This document shows positions 11,653 to 26,301 of a stretch of 62,000 nt of DNA, in pieces. How positions within the stretch are numbered: the stretch's first letter is position 1; each line of letters starts with the position of its first letter. This DNA is from Mesostigma viride (Eukaryota; Streptophyta; Mesostigmatophyceae; Mesostigmatales; Mesostigmataceae). The notes beneath the pieces were generated by a model. The model worked only from the letters and a program-made list of their open reading frames with translations. It made no database searches and was not told where the DNA came from. The translations under genes were made by a program, and so were the position numbers. The DNA is taken from NCBI GenBank assembly GCA_009746045.1, contig RPFO01000253.1:1-62000 (forward strand), in the 5' to 3' direction.

Positions 11653-11991
11653 CTACTGCTTGCTAGGGCCAATGGTCAGCTGAGAGAAAGTCACTGTAAC
11701 TGCTGTCCCCTCCCCCTGACTGCTGAGTGTGGGTGGCTTGGAGCATTCACGTGTGATGTGCATCCCCTCAGGCAATGGCATGTGTTCCCTAACAAACCTA
11801 TCTGCATCTGTAATGTTATCAAACCCTTTCCACTTAGCACTAGAGCCTTGGGACAATATCTTATCTTTAATATGCTCCTCACAAGTCTTCCAGCTGTAGA
11901 ATATAGCAGGCCTACCCTTATCCCCGTCGTGAGCTACTGCGTAGTAAGGAAATCCAGACTGTCCACCCTTGTTTATTTTACGTCGTGGCAT
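11653..11991 (-). CDS. Viroplasmin / RNase H1 N-terminal (hybrid-binding) domain protein
   Basis: A 112-residue ORF starting at the ATG at 11991. Residues 16-70 carry the hallmarks of the RNase H1 N-terminal hybrid-binding domain, also known as the caulimovirus viroplasmin domain: YYAVAHDGDKGRPAIFYSW, then the TCEEHIKD helix, a K(W)KGF turn, and an A-FV helix. In known proteins this fold binds RNA/DNA hybrids. Here it stands alone, between the 5' LTR and gag and on the same strand, so it is best read as an accessory ORF of the retrotransposon. The C-terminal 40 residues are Ser/Thr/Gln-rich with no domain seen. Domain identity is by motif recognition; its role in the element is inference. Confidence 0.75.
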   Translation of the reverse strand: MPRRKINKGGQSGFPYYAVAHDGDKGRPAIFYSWKTCEEHIKDKILSQGSSAKWKGFDNITDADRFVREHMPLPEGMHITRECSKPPTLSSQGEGTAVTVTFSQLTIGPSKQ

Positions 11992-12002
11992 GTTACATCA
12001 TA

Positions 12003-12737
12003 GTCTGGCAGCGGCTTGCAAGCAAGAGAGAAAGGGGAAACCCAGGCTACCTCTAGTGCAGTGACCTTAAACAAACGAGGGAGAGAGCACGGAGTATATC
12101 ACAGCACACGCCCGAGCCTTCCGCAGGAACGGGCTATACGCACACACGGAGGTAAACACCGTCAACACAGTCGGCAACAGCCAGACGGTATCCACCCCCA
12201 CGACCCCTTGCAGGTCAAACAACGAATGTCCGTCTCCGCGACGTCCATGGGCACCAACAACATTTACAACCTATAGAGGCACAACATATAACATAAACCC
12301 CCTGCGCGCGCGTTCCCGGATAGAGAGCAAGCTCGCCAGCTAGCCTTCAGCAGGCATAGCTTTGTAAAGAAAGACTTCTAACTAGGGGACGTACCATCTT
12401 CGATGACGTTAATCCCTCCTGAGCTGGCCGCCACCCGGTGTCGTTGAAGGCAAGCCCTGGCCGCCACTAGGTGTCGTTGAAAACAGGAGAGCTGAACGCT
12501 ATCGTTGACAGCACCTCACCACAGGACTATTGCTAGCCCCGCCGAGTATCCCAGACTGGCCGTTTGCTGTATAGGTCGTCGTTGAATCCCTTTACGGGCT
12601 GGCCGCCGGCCTGACAGCAATCGTTGAATTCCGGAACCTCTACCTACGCCAAGCTTCGTCTTGGTATCCTAATTGGCTCACTAACCCTCTCCGCGAGAGT
12701 TAGCTAACCTTTCCAGCACATTTCCTCCGATAACCAG
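12003..12737 (-). other. Retrotransposon leader with five TCGTTGA motifs
   Basis: Untranslated leader between the LTR and the first ORF. The plus strand carries TCGTTGA at 12441, 12474, 12502, 12579 and 12621, the first two and the last associated with a GGCCGCC block 10-20 bases upstream. This looks like a decayed tandem duplication. No ORF of note. Confidence 0.6.
12721..12737 (-). promoter_or_regulatory. Possible tRNA primer-binding site
   Basis: Immediately inside the LTR, the minus strand reads CTGGTTATCGGAGGAAA. This partly resembles the TGGTATCAGAGC type complementary to the 3' end of initiator Met-tRNA, with one inserted T. The position is exactly where a primer-binding site should be; the match is imperfect. 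Confidence 0.35.
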
Positions 12738-13321
12738 TGTTACGTCCCTGCCCAGACTCACCTAGCCTGAGCTACGTAGCAAAAGACCCTTCTTGCCGGA
12801 ATTAGGAATAATTCAAGATAGCCTAAAGTAGGTTGCGCTTCACGACGTGAGTCGTGAGATATCTGGCATCACGGCTTAATGCCAAGCTAATTAGTTCACA
12901 CTTATAATGGCTAGCAATACCAATTACAAATGGATAATGCCCCGGGCTCAATGTGTAGGCGTATTCGCACTTATCATTCATTAAACCAAGAGGACGAGAC
13001 TCTCGTCCTTGGACCAATTTAACCTAGGTTGGTTGCGGCGCAGATACACGCCAATTTCCTTAGAACAATCCGAGTCACTCATTCCACGTAGGATCCGGGC
13101 CGACATCGACCCTCAACTATAGGATCCACGCCTAGAACCACTGACAGACTCAGAACCGGCGCGGCGCCACAGCGCCGGCCCCTAAAAGGACAACCTAGGA
13201 CCAAAATAACTAGTCCAATTCACACAATAGCCAAGGTCCGTAAAACCCAAGTTCAATAGACCAAACAGCCTTAGTAATTTATTCCATTGTTACGTCCGGC
13301 CAAAAGGGCAGGGACGTAACA
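12738..13321 (-). repeat. 5' LTR of the Ty3-type element (584 bp)
   Basis: The segment begins TGTTACGTCCCTGCCC and ends GGGCAGGGACGTAACA on the plus strand: a perfect 16-bp terminal inverted repeat with the canonical TG...CA ends. It lies just upstream (minus sense) of the leader and ORFs. A second TGTTACGTCC occurs near the end, at 13288. No matching second LTR is in the window. Confidence 0.85.
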
Positions 13322-13510
13322 GTAGCATGGCTGGTTGTACAAGGCCGGGCCGTAAGCTAACGCTCTATGCATGGCTGGTTGTGTACCGTGCGTTAGCGGT
13401 GCACGTGGATAGGTATGGTGGCAAGGCTAGGCAAACATTCTAGGCATGCCTGCCATGGTGGCAGTGACTGCCAAGGATTAAACAAGCTATATCAAGGATT
13501 ACAAGCTATA

Positions 13511-13632
13511 TTAATTAATTAATTAATTAATTAGACTCGTGGATCCCGTTAACGCTACCCCCCGCGTCCCCCAATTGTGGAGTCACGGATCGGCATTAAC
13601 CCTCGCCCGATGGATGGATGGATGGATGGGTG
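13511..13632 (-). repeat. LINE/SINE 3' tail fragment with (TTAA)n
   Basis: Read on the minus strand: a CATC microsatellite, a GGTTAATGC..CGTGACTCC-like segment, an ACGAGTCTAATT junction and a (TTAA)n run. The same arrangement ends the LINE at 31329-31408, so this is a truncated 3' end of a related retroposon, in opposite orientation. Confidence 0.7.
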
Positions 13633-13654
13633 CAAACTGTACTACCGGTATAAT

Positions 13655-13712
13655 CTCAAGGAGACAACCAGCGCATGCAGGCCAGAAATCGGGAGAATCC
13701 GGACCATGGTAG
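13655..13712 (-). repeat. Fragment of dispersed SINE-like repeat
   Basis: This segment is the reverse complement of about 43256-43305, including the signature that reads GCGCTGGTTGTCTCCTTG in the other orientation. It is the 3' end of the SINE-like family described at 43085-43312. Confidence 0.7.
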
Positions 13713-13884
13713 CTCGAGCCTGCCGTTATCTTGTCCGCGTGTTCGAGTCGTTCAGGATGATGAAGATGAATGGTGATGGAAATGTGTATCCTTGTGCATT
13801 GAAATTATGGCTGGCTTACGTGTGGAGGCATGTTATAATTTTAATTTTTTACGTGTAGAGCGACTAGATGACCTAGACCAGTAT

Positions 13885-13955
13885 AATCTATCTACAACAT
13901 CTATCTACAATATCTATCTACAACATCTATCTACAACATCTATCTACAACAACTA
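13885..13955. repeat. ~15-bp tandem repeat ATCTATCTACAACAT
   Basis: Five near-identical copies in a row. Short array without coding potential. Confidence 0.85.
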
Positions 13956-14039
13956 GTCTTTAGAAGCTATATGATCTATTCTAGCCCGCAGGGGGCGTCC
14001 ACGTCGTGTGGTTGATCATCAGGTCCCCGCCCCTCCAGT

Positions 14040-14047
14040 ACACCGTG
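14040..14047. repeat. Left 8-bp target-site duplication of hAT-like element
   Basis: ACACCGTG directly precedes the CAGTG terminus at 14048 and is repeated exactly at 15741-15748 after the other terminus. Confidence 0.85.
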
Positions 14048-15740
14048 CAGTGTGAGCCAGTACGGCAATACGGCAATACGGCAAAACCTCGGCGTATTGC
14101 GTATTGCCGTATTATACGCGTATTATACGCGTATTATACGCCAAAAAAAAAAAAGTGGTTTTTTGACCGGAAAAGTGGATTTTCAATTAGGATAAAATAT
14201 TCTAAGGTGTTTATCCCATGGGCGTGCCTCTCAAAAACTCTAGCTAATGTCTCAATCTTGATGAAAAACAATACAATGCACGTAGAGGTCGCCGGTAGCC
14301 GTTTGACACTCACTTGGTTGTCTCATCAATTGTATGAAGTGTAATTAATTAATTAATTAGTTAATTATCACGTGACTGCGTCACGTGGGTGCCAATACAA
14401 AGTAGAGGAACCTTCAACCCCTGTACACAATGAGAGGGAGGGAGGGCGCCCTAGCTTCTCTCACTGCCACCGCCCACCAGTCGGTGGGCAGGCCACATCG
14501 AGCGCTCTATCCACATCACGGGGCCGGGGCGCATCACTGTGGGACAACCATTATTAACGATACCAGAGGTAGGCTGAAGCATAGCTGATGCTGTACAAGA
14601 AAGGTGAAGTGGGCTCAACGGGCGTCTGCTAAGGCATAAGCAAATGGCCACGCTGAGCCATGGCTGGGCTAATGTGATTGCGTTCATGCCACTCTAAACC
14701 GTTGGGGCTACTCTAAGCCGTTGGGGCTAGATCAGTATACTATGCTCGAGAAATACATGGCAAGTCATGCTATAATGAAAAAGCTATGTCGATTGCCCTC
14801 TTCTAGACAGCTGGCTAGAATCTATTCTGGGGAGCCCTAGGGGGTGTCGACAGTTTGTTGTTTACATAAAGGTCATGAAGTGTGATACTCATCCACTGCA
14901 TGGTATATAGATTGCTAATTGAACTAATTCCTTATTACAACCATGAACTTATTGATAGGTATACGATTCGACCCAAAACCTTGATACAGTATGCAATAAA
15001 ACGTGAACAGGATAGCACATACCAGATCAAAACCGCAGATTAATTACCTTCCTTGCTGGAGCTAGCCGGATGCCCACCTCATCGATGTAGCTGCGAGCCG
15101 CTTTCCTGGCCGTCGTCGCCAATAAAACATGTCAGCAATATATTTTACACATCTATCCGCGTACAAACGTATCGACTTATTTCCCGCCTAGTAACAGTTA
15201 GCACATGCACGGCGACCGACCTGGTCGCTGATCAAACGAGGTTGCTGCACCGAGCATAGGGTCGAGACATATCTGCGCACACCCAGGCGTTGCCTGCCAA
15301 TGATATACGCTGTTTAGGACCTATGGATCATGCCTGCAAAATTGCAGTTCAAAATGTCAAGCCATGCTCCCATACCAGTCAGATTTCTGCACCTCCATGG
15401 CCGCGGAGGTCAACTATCATATTTATGCAAGTCGGTCTCGTTTTGCCATCGTTTACCCACGCCGTCAACTGGCAGAGATGACAAGCGGGACCAACCGTAG
15501 GCCCGTACTCCCCAAGTACGGTTCAGGCTGCGTACCTGCCTAGGTCAGCAACGCCAAAACTAGCTCTGGCGCCAAATTCCGGAGCCGGGCGCCGTATAAT
15601 ACGCGAAAAATACGTATTATGCGCCGTATTGGCGTTGAGAACGCAATACGCCGTATTTCTAGTACGTTAGTACGCCAAACCCCGCCGTATTGTATAATAC
15701 GGCGTATTTACCGTATTATACGGCGTATTGGCGTTCACTG
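14048..15740. mobile_element. Non-autonomous hAT-like DNA transposon (1693 bp)
   Basis: The termini are imperfect inverted repeats: the left end starts CAGTGTGAGCCAGTACGGC and the right end, reverse complemented, starts CAGTGAACGCCAATACGCC (14 of 19 identical). Both ends are followed by dense sub-terminal copies of CGTATT/AATACG motifs (14055-14140 and 15590-15735). An exact 8-bp duplication ACACCGTG flanks the element. CAGTG ends, an 8-bp target duplication and sub-terminal motif clusters are typical of the hAT superfamily. No transposase-like frame is found inside, so it would need enzyme supplied in trans. It carries other repeats in its interior (for example 14344-14500). Confidence 0.83.
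14344..14500 (+). repeat. Dispersed repeat, copy 1 (inverted copy at 32090-32200)
   Basis: Starts with a (TTAA)n run, then the palindrome-like CACGTGACTGCGTCACGTG, then CTTCAACCCCT and a GCCCTAGCTTCTCTCACTGCC block followed by GGGCAGGCCAC. The reverse complement of 32090-32200 shows the same order with about 80% identity by eye. Located within the hAT-like element. Confidence 0.7.
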
Positions 15741-15748
15741 ACACCGTG
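15741..15748. repeat. Right 8-bp target-site duplication of hAT-like element
   Basis: ACACCGTG, identical to 14040-14047. Confidence 0.85.
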
Positions 15749-16214
15749 GGCTTCTGGGGTGCCTGCACTCACTCCTGCAATTGCACATGGCGGATCCGTA
15801 TTCGGGCCACAGGTCGCGTCGCTGCTGCTGCTGAGCGGGGGTCACTGAGGTGGTCGTCCAGCGCGTCCAGCAGGAGGTCCTGCAGCCTTTTGCGACGAGA
15901 AACGGGAACCGCTGCTTGTCAGTCCTCTCCTCGCTATCCTGTGCAGCTTCTTCCAACTACCTGTCCACGACATTGTCGCTAAGCTCCTTGAAACCCAGCC
16001 CAGCTTGCGCAGCCGGCAGCCACGTCGGCTCCCTCCCTCTGCAAGGATGATCTCCAAGCAGTGCTGGAGGAGCACGTGACCTGGCCGTTGGCCGAGAAGC
16101 TGACCTCGCTACACACGACGCTCAACGTACACGGTGGAGCCCCCAAGTGACCGCAGCCACCTTCAGCTCCCTCCTTCAGGAGGCCATATATTGCGCTGAC
16201 CTAACTAGTGTTGC
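15749..16214. other. Unassigned segment, possible coding remnant
   Basis: A frame around 16040-16147 reads protein-like on the + strand (DDLQAVLEEHVTWPLAEKL) and ends at a stop near 16150, but I see no start, no clear splice sites and no family. It lies between a DNA transposon and LINE fragments, so it may be old retroposon or host exon sequence. Confidence 0.25.
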
Positions 16215-16370
16215 TCATGACCTAGCACTTGGTCCCAGCTCAGATTGAACACCGCATTTCCTCCCTCTCTCTTGCTTGGACTGCTATGGCAGACGATTGT
16301 CCAGGCTCACACGCCAGCTAGCCCCTGTGCGCAAGCCCCCCCCCTTCCCCCCCCCCACGTGCAGGAGGAA
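16215..16370 (+). pseudogene. LINE 3'-end fragment
   Basis: The stretch containing GGTCCCAGCTCAGATTGAAC through the C-rich run near 16340 is a diverged copy of 17155-17290, the C-terminal/3' end of the LINE remnant that follows. A separate 3'-end fragment sits directly before that remnant. Confidence 0.55.
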
Positions 16371-16389
16371 TTAAGGGGCGCTTTGCTGA

Positions 16390-17320
16390 GAGAGAGGGGT
16401 TAGACCTGGTTACCGCCTTGCCGACCTGATTTATGCGGATGACACCACCCTCATGGAGAGCCCCGAGCACATTCAGACCTGGCTGGACTGTCTGGGCCTG
16501 GAGGCGCGGGCGGTGGGGCCGGTTGGAGATTAGTGTCAAAACTAAGGCGATGGTGATTGGGGCCTCCAGTACACCACCGCTGCCGCGCCTGCTCGACGGG
16601 ACGGAGGTCCCGTTCCGCGACCGCTTCAACAAGCTGTTGGGGAGCTGGCTTCCTGACACCGCCGACGATGTGGACACCCGCATCGGCCTTGCCTGGGCCA
16701 AGCTCCGTTCGCTCAACACCTACTGGCGCTCGAAGGGCCTGGGCGAGCACCGCAATTAGCGCATGCTCTTCAAGGTCCTCGTCCTCACGGTGCTCACGTA
16801 TGGCGCCGAGGCGTGGACACTCCCACCCAAACTGGCAGCTAATAAGGCTAGACGGTACGGTTTACAGGATGCTCCGACAGGTCCTTAACGTAGGGTTTTC
16901 TGAGCGTCCGTCATCAGAGTCTTTGTATCATGGCATGCCTCGTATTTCGGACGAGATTAGGCAGCTTAGGATAGCATTTGTAGGACACCTTGCTCGCACC
17001 AGCCAGGTCGACACCGCCCTTGGTCTGGCCGGCCCCCAGCGGCTTGGCCAGCCAGGGCGCCACATTCTGACCTGGCCTGGCCCCGAGGGCATTCCCAAAA
17101 GGGTAGGGAAACCTGTCACGAACTACATCCAGATGTTGCTGGACGACCTAGTGGTCCCAGCCTGGGCAGTTTGAGCACCGCATCCACTCTCTCTCCCGTC
17201 TTTGGACTGCCATGCAGGACAAGACGCGGTGGATCGAAGAGGATTGTCAAGGCGCACACGCCCGACCCTGTGGGCAAGCCCCCTCCCCCCAAGCGGAGGC
17301 GGCGTTTTGATGAGTAGCGT
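16390..17320 (+). pseudogene. 5'-truncated LINE reverse transcriptase remnant
   Basis: Begins within the RT palm: the catalytic LIYADDTTL is readable at about 16430-16456, followed by EHIQTWLDCLGLEARAVG, nearly the same as IIYADDTTLF..EHVQTWLDCLALEARAVG of the LINE at 30390-30480. It continues through the C-terminal block with FVGHLARTSQVDT near 16975-17010 and ends at a stop at 17172-17174, with several frame changes. It is a dead relative of the downstream LINE. Confidence 0.85.
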
Positions 17321-17605
17321 AGTTAGGATTTTCTAGACTAGATAGCTTAGAGTTAGGATAGTTCGATTACGCGGCTTCCTCCACCCCATCCATCATGGAA
17401 TATGTGCTACATGATCTCCCAACGGAGGCATGTTATAATTTAATTTAATTTAATTTTTTTTGCTGAGAGTAGTTAGGATTTTATAGATTAGTGTAGTTAT
17501 AGGTTTCGCGGCTTCGCCCACCTCCATCCATCCAGTGCTGGAAGGAGTATGTGCTTTATGATCTGCCCACTGAGTCGTGTTATAATTTAATTTTATTTTT
17601 AATAT
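17321..17605 (+). repeat. Tandemly duplicated LINE 3' UTR/tail
   Basis: Two ~140-bp copies (about 17325-17460 and 17467-17605) share GTAGTTAGGATTTT, a CGCGGCTTC block, CATCCATC, TATGTGCT..ATGATCT and a TGTTATAATTTAATTT tail. The same tail occurs at about 13822-13850. Confidence 0.7.
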
Positions 17606-17659
17606 ATCGCGCAGTACGTGACCCCCCTCGCGACCAGCTACAAGCCATGGCAGGCAACC

Positions 17660-17762
17660 CCCATGTCTCTATCATGTCTCTATCGCGTCTCTATCATGTC
17701 TCTATCGCGTCTCTATCATGGCATATCACGTCTCTATATCGTGTCTCTATCATGGGCCAAGC
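17660..17762 (+). repeat. ~11-12 bp repeat TGTCTCTATCA/TGTCTCTATCG
   Basis: Eight or so alternating copies of GTCTCTATCATG and GTCTCTATCGC. No coding value. Confidence 0.85.
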
Positions 17763-19763
17763 CGCCAAGGATATGGACGAAGAGACCTGATCTTGACTGT
17801 ATACTAGCTGTCACTACATAGTTCCCTACAATGGCCCTTTGAAAACAATGTCTCTATTTGTGCCATTGAAGTGCATGAGAAGTTAGCCCAGTGCAATAGA
17901 TCCACCTGGGATCCATGTAAAACTTATGCTTCCCCTGTTTCCATAAGGGCGTTTTCACAAGCTCATAAACATGCATGATTTGGGGCATGAGCAGGTAGAG
18001 ATCGTTGTTATTTACTTTTGCTTATATCATGATCTCGATTAGAATAGTACTCCGTGGCGTGCCTCTGCGCATGGCACACAAGAACTCAGTATACAATAAG
18101 CATGCATGGTGTTCATTACTCAACCTGAGACCACAACTTGGAACAGTGGTCAGTGACCGGTGCCAATGTACCGTTGGGACTGAACCATGGGGGCAAAGAG
18201 GTACTCAAGTTGTTATGCAGATAAATTCTTTAGCTTGTGGCACCAAAACACGTACTTCATGGGGCCACAGTGCGCATGTCGACACCCGATTCCTTAACCG
18301 AACCCGGATGCCACGGGCGAATTCAATGATATGCAGCTGTGATAAAATCAACTTCCTTGCTGGCCGAAACTCGTGATGTACCTGCCATCCTCCATCCCGC
18401 ACAAAATCACACATCCTTTGGGATCCATGCGAGTGTAGCCATCAATACTAGACACGACAGCGCGAGGACCAGCGCACCCCTCCAACCCGCGACGACTCGC
18501 AGGATGCTGGCCGCAGGTGGTTATATAAAACTTCAGCGAGCCGCCTTGCCGGCGCGTCCACGTACGGATGGGGGTGGCAATATTGTGCGTCTTCAGCTCA
18601 TAACTGACAAGCTCAAGCCCGCAGGGCGGGGTGCACGTTGAATGCGTTTATCGTAGCCGATGTGTGTCTTCCTTTTGCTTGCGAAATAGCATTCCGCCGG
18701 CATCATGAGGAAAATAAGGCAACCAATACACTATTTAAGGTAAATGGCGCGAGAATAACATGGGTGGTCACTTATGCTTCGCCGTTTCGGTTAATCACAT
18801 ATATATCTGAGCGTAAAGCATTGGGTGTTTTGAGATGAAGAAAAGTCAGTTCTTTTTTTTTTTTTTTTTACATACCTACCATCTAAAATACCATCTGTGA
18901 GGCTAAGTTCATCTGAATTGAAGCTGGGTCAGGGCTGGGTAATGCTTATGTTCCCCACATTAAAATGCTAGACTCTGCTGCCCATGTGCGGCGTGGGATT
19001 CAACTAACTGACATGAAAATGCCTGGGTAAGATTGTTAACTGATGAAGCATTTATTACCTTATCCTATATTACCTGATCCTTATGACATTTGGTCTGAGA
19101 ACATAGGACAGATGACGTGGAGTGTGGACTGAAGGTGCCAACTGCCAACGTTTTTCCCAGCCAAGACGTAAGGTAAACCACCCGGTTAAGGGCCACCGCC
19201 TGAAGGGCCAAGGTTACTTACTGTAGTGAGCCAACGTGCCACTGTGTGGCCCCATCACGCCAATTCTGCTGCCATCCGCCTGACGTGCCGCCAGTTGCCA
19301 CAGCTGTTGCCACTGCTTGGCTCACCTCATTGACCTCAAGAGAACTTCTAAGGAATCTTTCCAGTAGGATGTAGAAAGCCGGGAGAGTGGACGTATTACG
19401 TATATGAGTTACGGGCCTATGGTTGGGATTAATAAGGAAATGGGAATACTCGATATGACTAATAATGACTAATGACTAATGACTGGCCCGAAAAGCGTTG
19501 CCCTTGTCCTTTTGTTTCTCGTGACGAATCTCCCGCTTGCACATGCCTGGCCCCGCGCACGTGGCCGCGGCCCGCTGCCACGTACGACAACCAACAATGC
19601 CGAAAGCCGACTGCCGACAATACATGCATGAGCACAAGGGCGCATGGCATTTCAATCATACTTCCTCCGTTCACATTAGTCGCGCTGTGCTGCACGCCAT
19701 TTGATGCGTGTTTAATTTTCCTCGCTGAAACCGCGCTCGTAGTACTCCTGTAGGTTTCGTGCC
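17763..19763. other. Intergenic region upstream of the methyltransferase gene
   Basis: No gene could be supported. A dispersed repeat fragment with TAGTACTCCGTGG lies at 18045-18090 and a T-run at about 18852-18869. The last few hundred bases should hold the promoter of the gene starting at 19764, but no clear TATA box was seen there. Confidence 0.4.
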
Positions 19764-24650
<4,887 letters not shown>

Positions 24651-25196
24651 CAATGCGGTCAACTGGTTACCGAATGGGCAGTTGCTCGCTGCCAGGATGC
24701 CACGGCGATCCAATTTTGATAAACCCCAGGCAATTTTGACAAAACTTCCCCATCCAGTTAGTGTGTGCTTGCATGCAGAGTGAAGTTCCAAGATGTGATG
24801 ACCAAGGCATGAATGTTGACCTGGTTTATTCTACCTGGTTGAAGGGGCAACATCACATAAACATCATAGTGTGCTGTGCATGCAGACACATCACTGGGTT
24901 GAGACTCAGGGCGCAAGTACCATCTGCAGTAGTAGGACAAGTAACTTATGTCTGTGACAGCCGCGCCATGTCCAGACATGTCGAAATCATGATTCAATCA
25001 TGATCCAGGATTGTCTTTTCTGTCAACATTTGGTGGTACACATTTGTACATCCCTTTGGTTTGATACGATTGAGCTGCCAGCCGCTCGCAGGCTAGCGCG
25101 CTCCCATGCTAGCTCCAGCTTTCGCAGATGCATCGACTGACAGCTGATGTACATGATGTGTCACGTACTGCGCATTTATAAAAAATTGATATAAGT
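24651..25196. other. 3' flank of NTMT1
   Basis: No gene seen. The region contains short ORFs without protein-like character and the tail of the methyltransferase transcript, whose end was not located. Confidence 0.4.
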
Positions 25197-25356
25197 ATTA
25201 ATTAATTAATTAATTAGAAACATAACTCCGTTGGGAGTACATGTAGCACATATCCCTGAGAAGGGGCATATGGCTTTTAATACATTCTGGGCTACTTCCT
25301 GCAAGGGTGGGAATGTAAGCGACCCTTGCTCTAGGTGCACCAGGGCACCTGCACCC
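25197..25356 (+). repeat. Dispersed repeat, copy 1 (inverted copy at 35497-35648)
   Basis: Opens with (TTAA)n, then ACTCCGTTGGGAGTACATGT, a CCCTGAGAAGGGGCATATGGC block, CTTCCTGCAAGGGTGGGAATG, and a GGTGCAC/CACCTGC end. The reverse complement of 35497-35648 shows the same blocks in the same order. Confidence 0.85.
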
Positions 25357-25611
25357 TCATAATCTTCACACTATGCCCAGCTAAGGGGGAGTATGTTATG
25401 TGGGGGAAGATCATCATGGCTATACAAGAGCTAGGACATGGCTTCTCGACAGAGAGCATCTCTCTGCATGGCATAGCATGGCTAAATTCTTAATGCAACA
25501 TCCATGGGGGTCCCATTATATATAAGTATTGAGCTAGACAATTAGCATGATCCTATGCTTTGCACGATCGGGCCGGCCGCAGGATTAACCCCGACGATAT
25601 TTGTAACTTGT

Positions 25612-25780
25612 GTGACGATGCAGACAATATTTGTAACTTTCGCGTAATTATTTTCTGATGTGCACATATGCATGAGATTAGCATAGTAGTGGTTGTCTCC
25701 TTGATAGTACTCCACGGCATGCCCATTAATTAATTAATTAATTAAACACGTGCTCCCGTTGGGGAGTCACGGAGCACCGA
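25612..25780 (-). repeat. Composite dispersed repeat: GATGCAGACAATATTTGT block plus (TTAA)n tail
   Basis: The first part (25612-25720) matches 43409-43490 block for block, ending in TAGTACTCCACGGCATGCC. It also holds GGTTGTCTCCTTGA, the SINE-type 3' signature. The second part (25724-25778) is the (TTAA)n tail with CTCCCGTTGGGGAGTCACGG, the reverse complement of the LINE end. Confidence 0.7.
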
Positions 25781-26301
25781 AGTGCTTTTTAATCCCTGTG
25801 TGTGCACAACAGGAGAAAGGGCACAGACCCCCAGTCTCCGGCCTTCATGCCAAAGGCATGCCCATGCGCATGACACGCAAGTGTAAGTTTACTTACCCCG
25901 ACGATAGAAAGATATAAACATCCTGATCTAAGGCTAACCGCATTAGACACAGTGGTCCTCAGCTCACACAATCATGGAACGTACTGATTCCGTACGTATG
26001 TTACATATGAACAGCAAGACACTGCATCTGATGCTATCGATAGCATGTAGCTAGCGATTACACGAGAGATAGGCACTACTATTGTAGGTAGCGTAACTGG
26101 CGTGACCGTGGCTATTGCTATGGATGCCGAGAATGCTCATAACTTTTACATCCGGGCATGAAATTTGGTCGGGTAAATTGCAGTAGAAGCGTCTTTTGAT
26201 GACGAACACGATGATATAATTTTCAGCCGCCATCGCCCAAGATTTAGCGCAATATCATAAAACGCAGCGCAGGCAGGGATCGTATTTTCCGGAAAGTAGC
26301 C

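Larger units (their letters stand above)
6219..13321 (-). mobile_element. Ty3-type LTR retrotransposon, 3' truncated
   Basis: Reading on the minus strand the order is 5' LTR (13321-12738), leader, small hybrid-binding ORF (11991-11653), gag (from 11508), protease, reverse transcriptase, RNase H, then the N-terminal zinc-binding part of integrase, which stops near 6219. The PR-RT-RH-IN order is diagnostic of Ty3/Gypsy. No second LTR, no polypurine tract and no integrase catalytic core are found below 6219, so the 3' part is lost. Several frameshifts indicate an inactive copy or sequencing indels. Confidence 0.92.

Noticed and set aside
15749-16160. Exon of the methyltransferase or another host gene
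   Set aside because: Protein-like stretch near 16040-16147 has no matching splice partners, and NTMT1 is complete without it.
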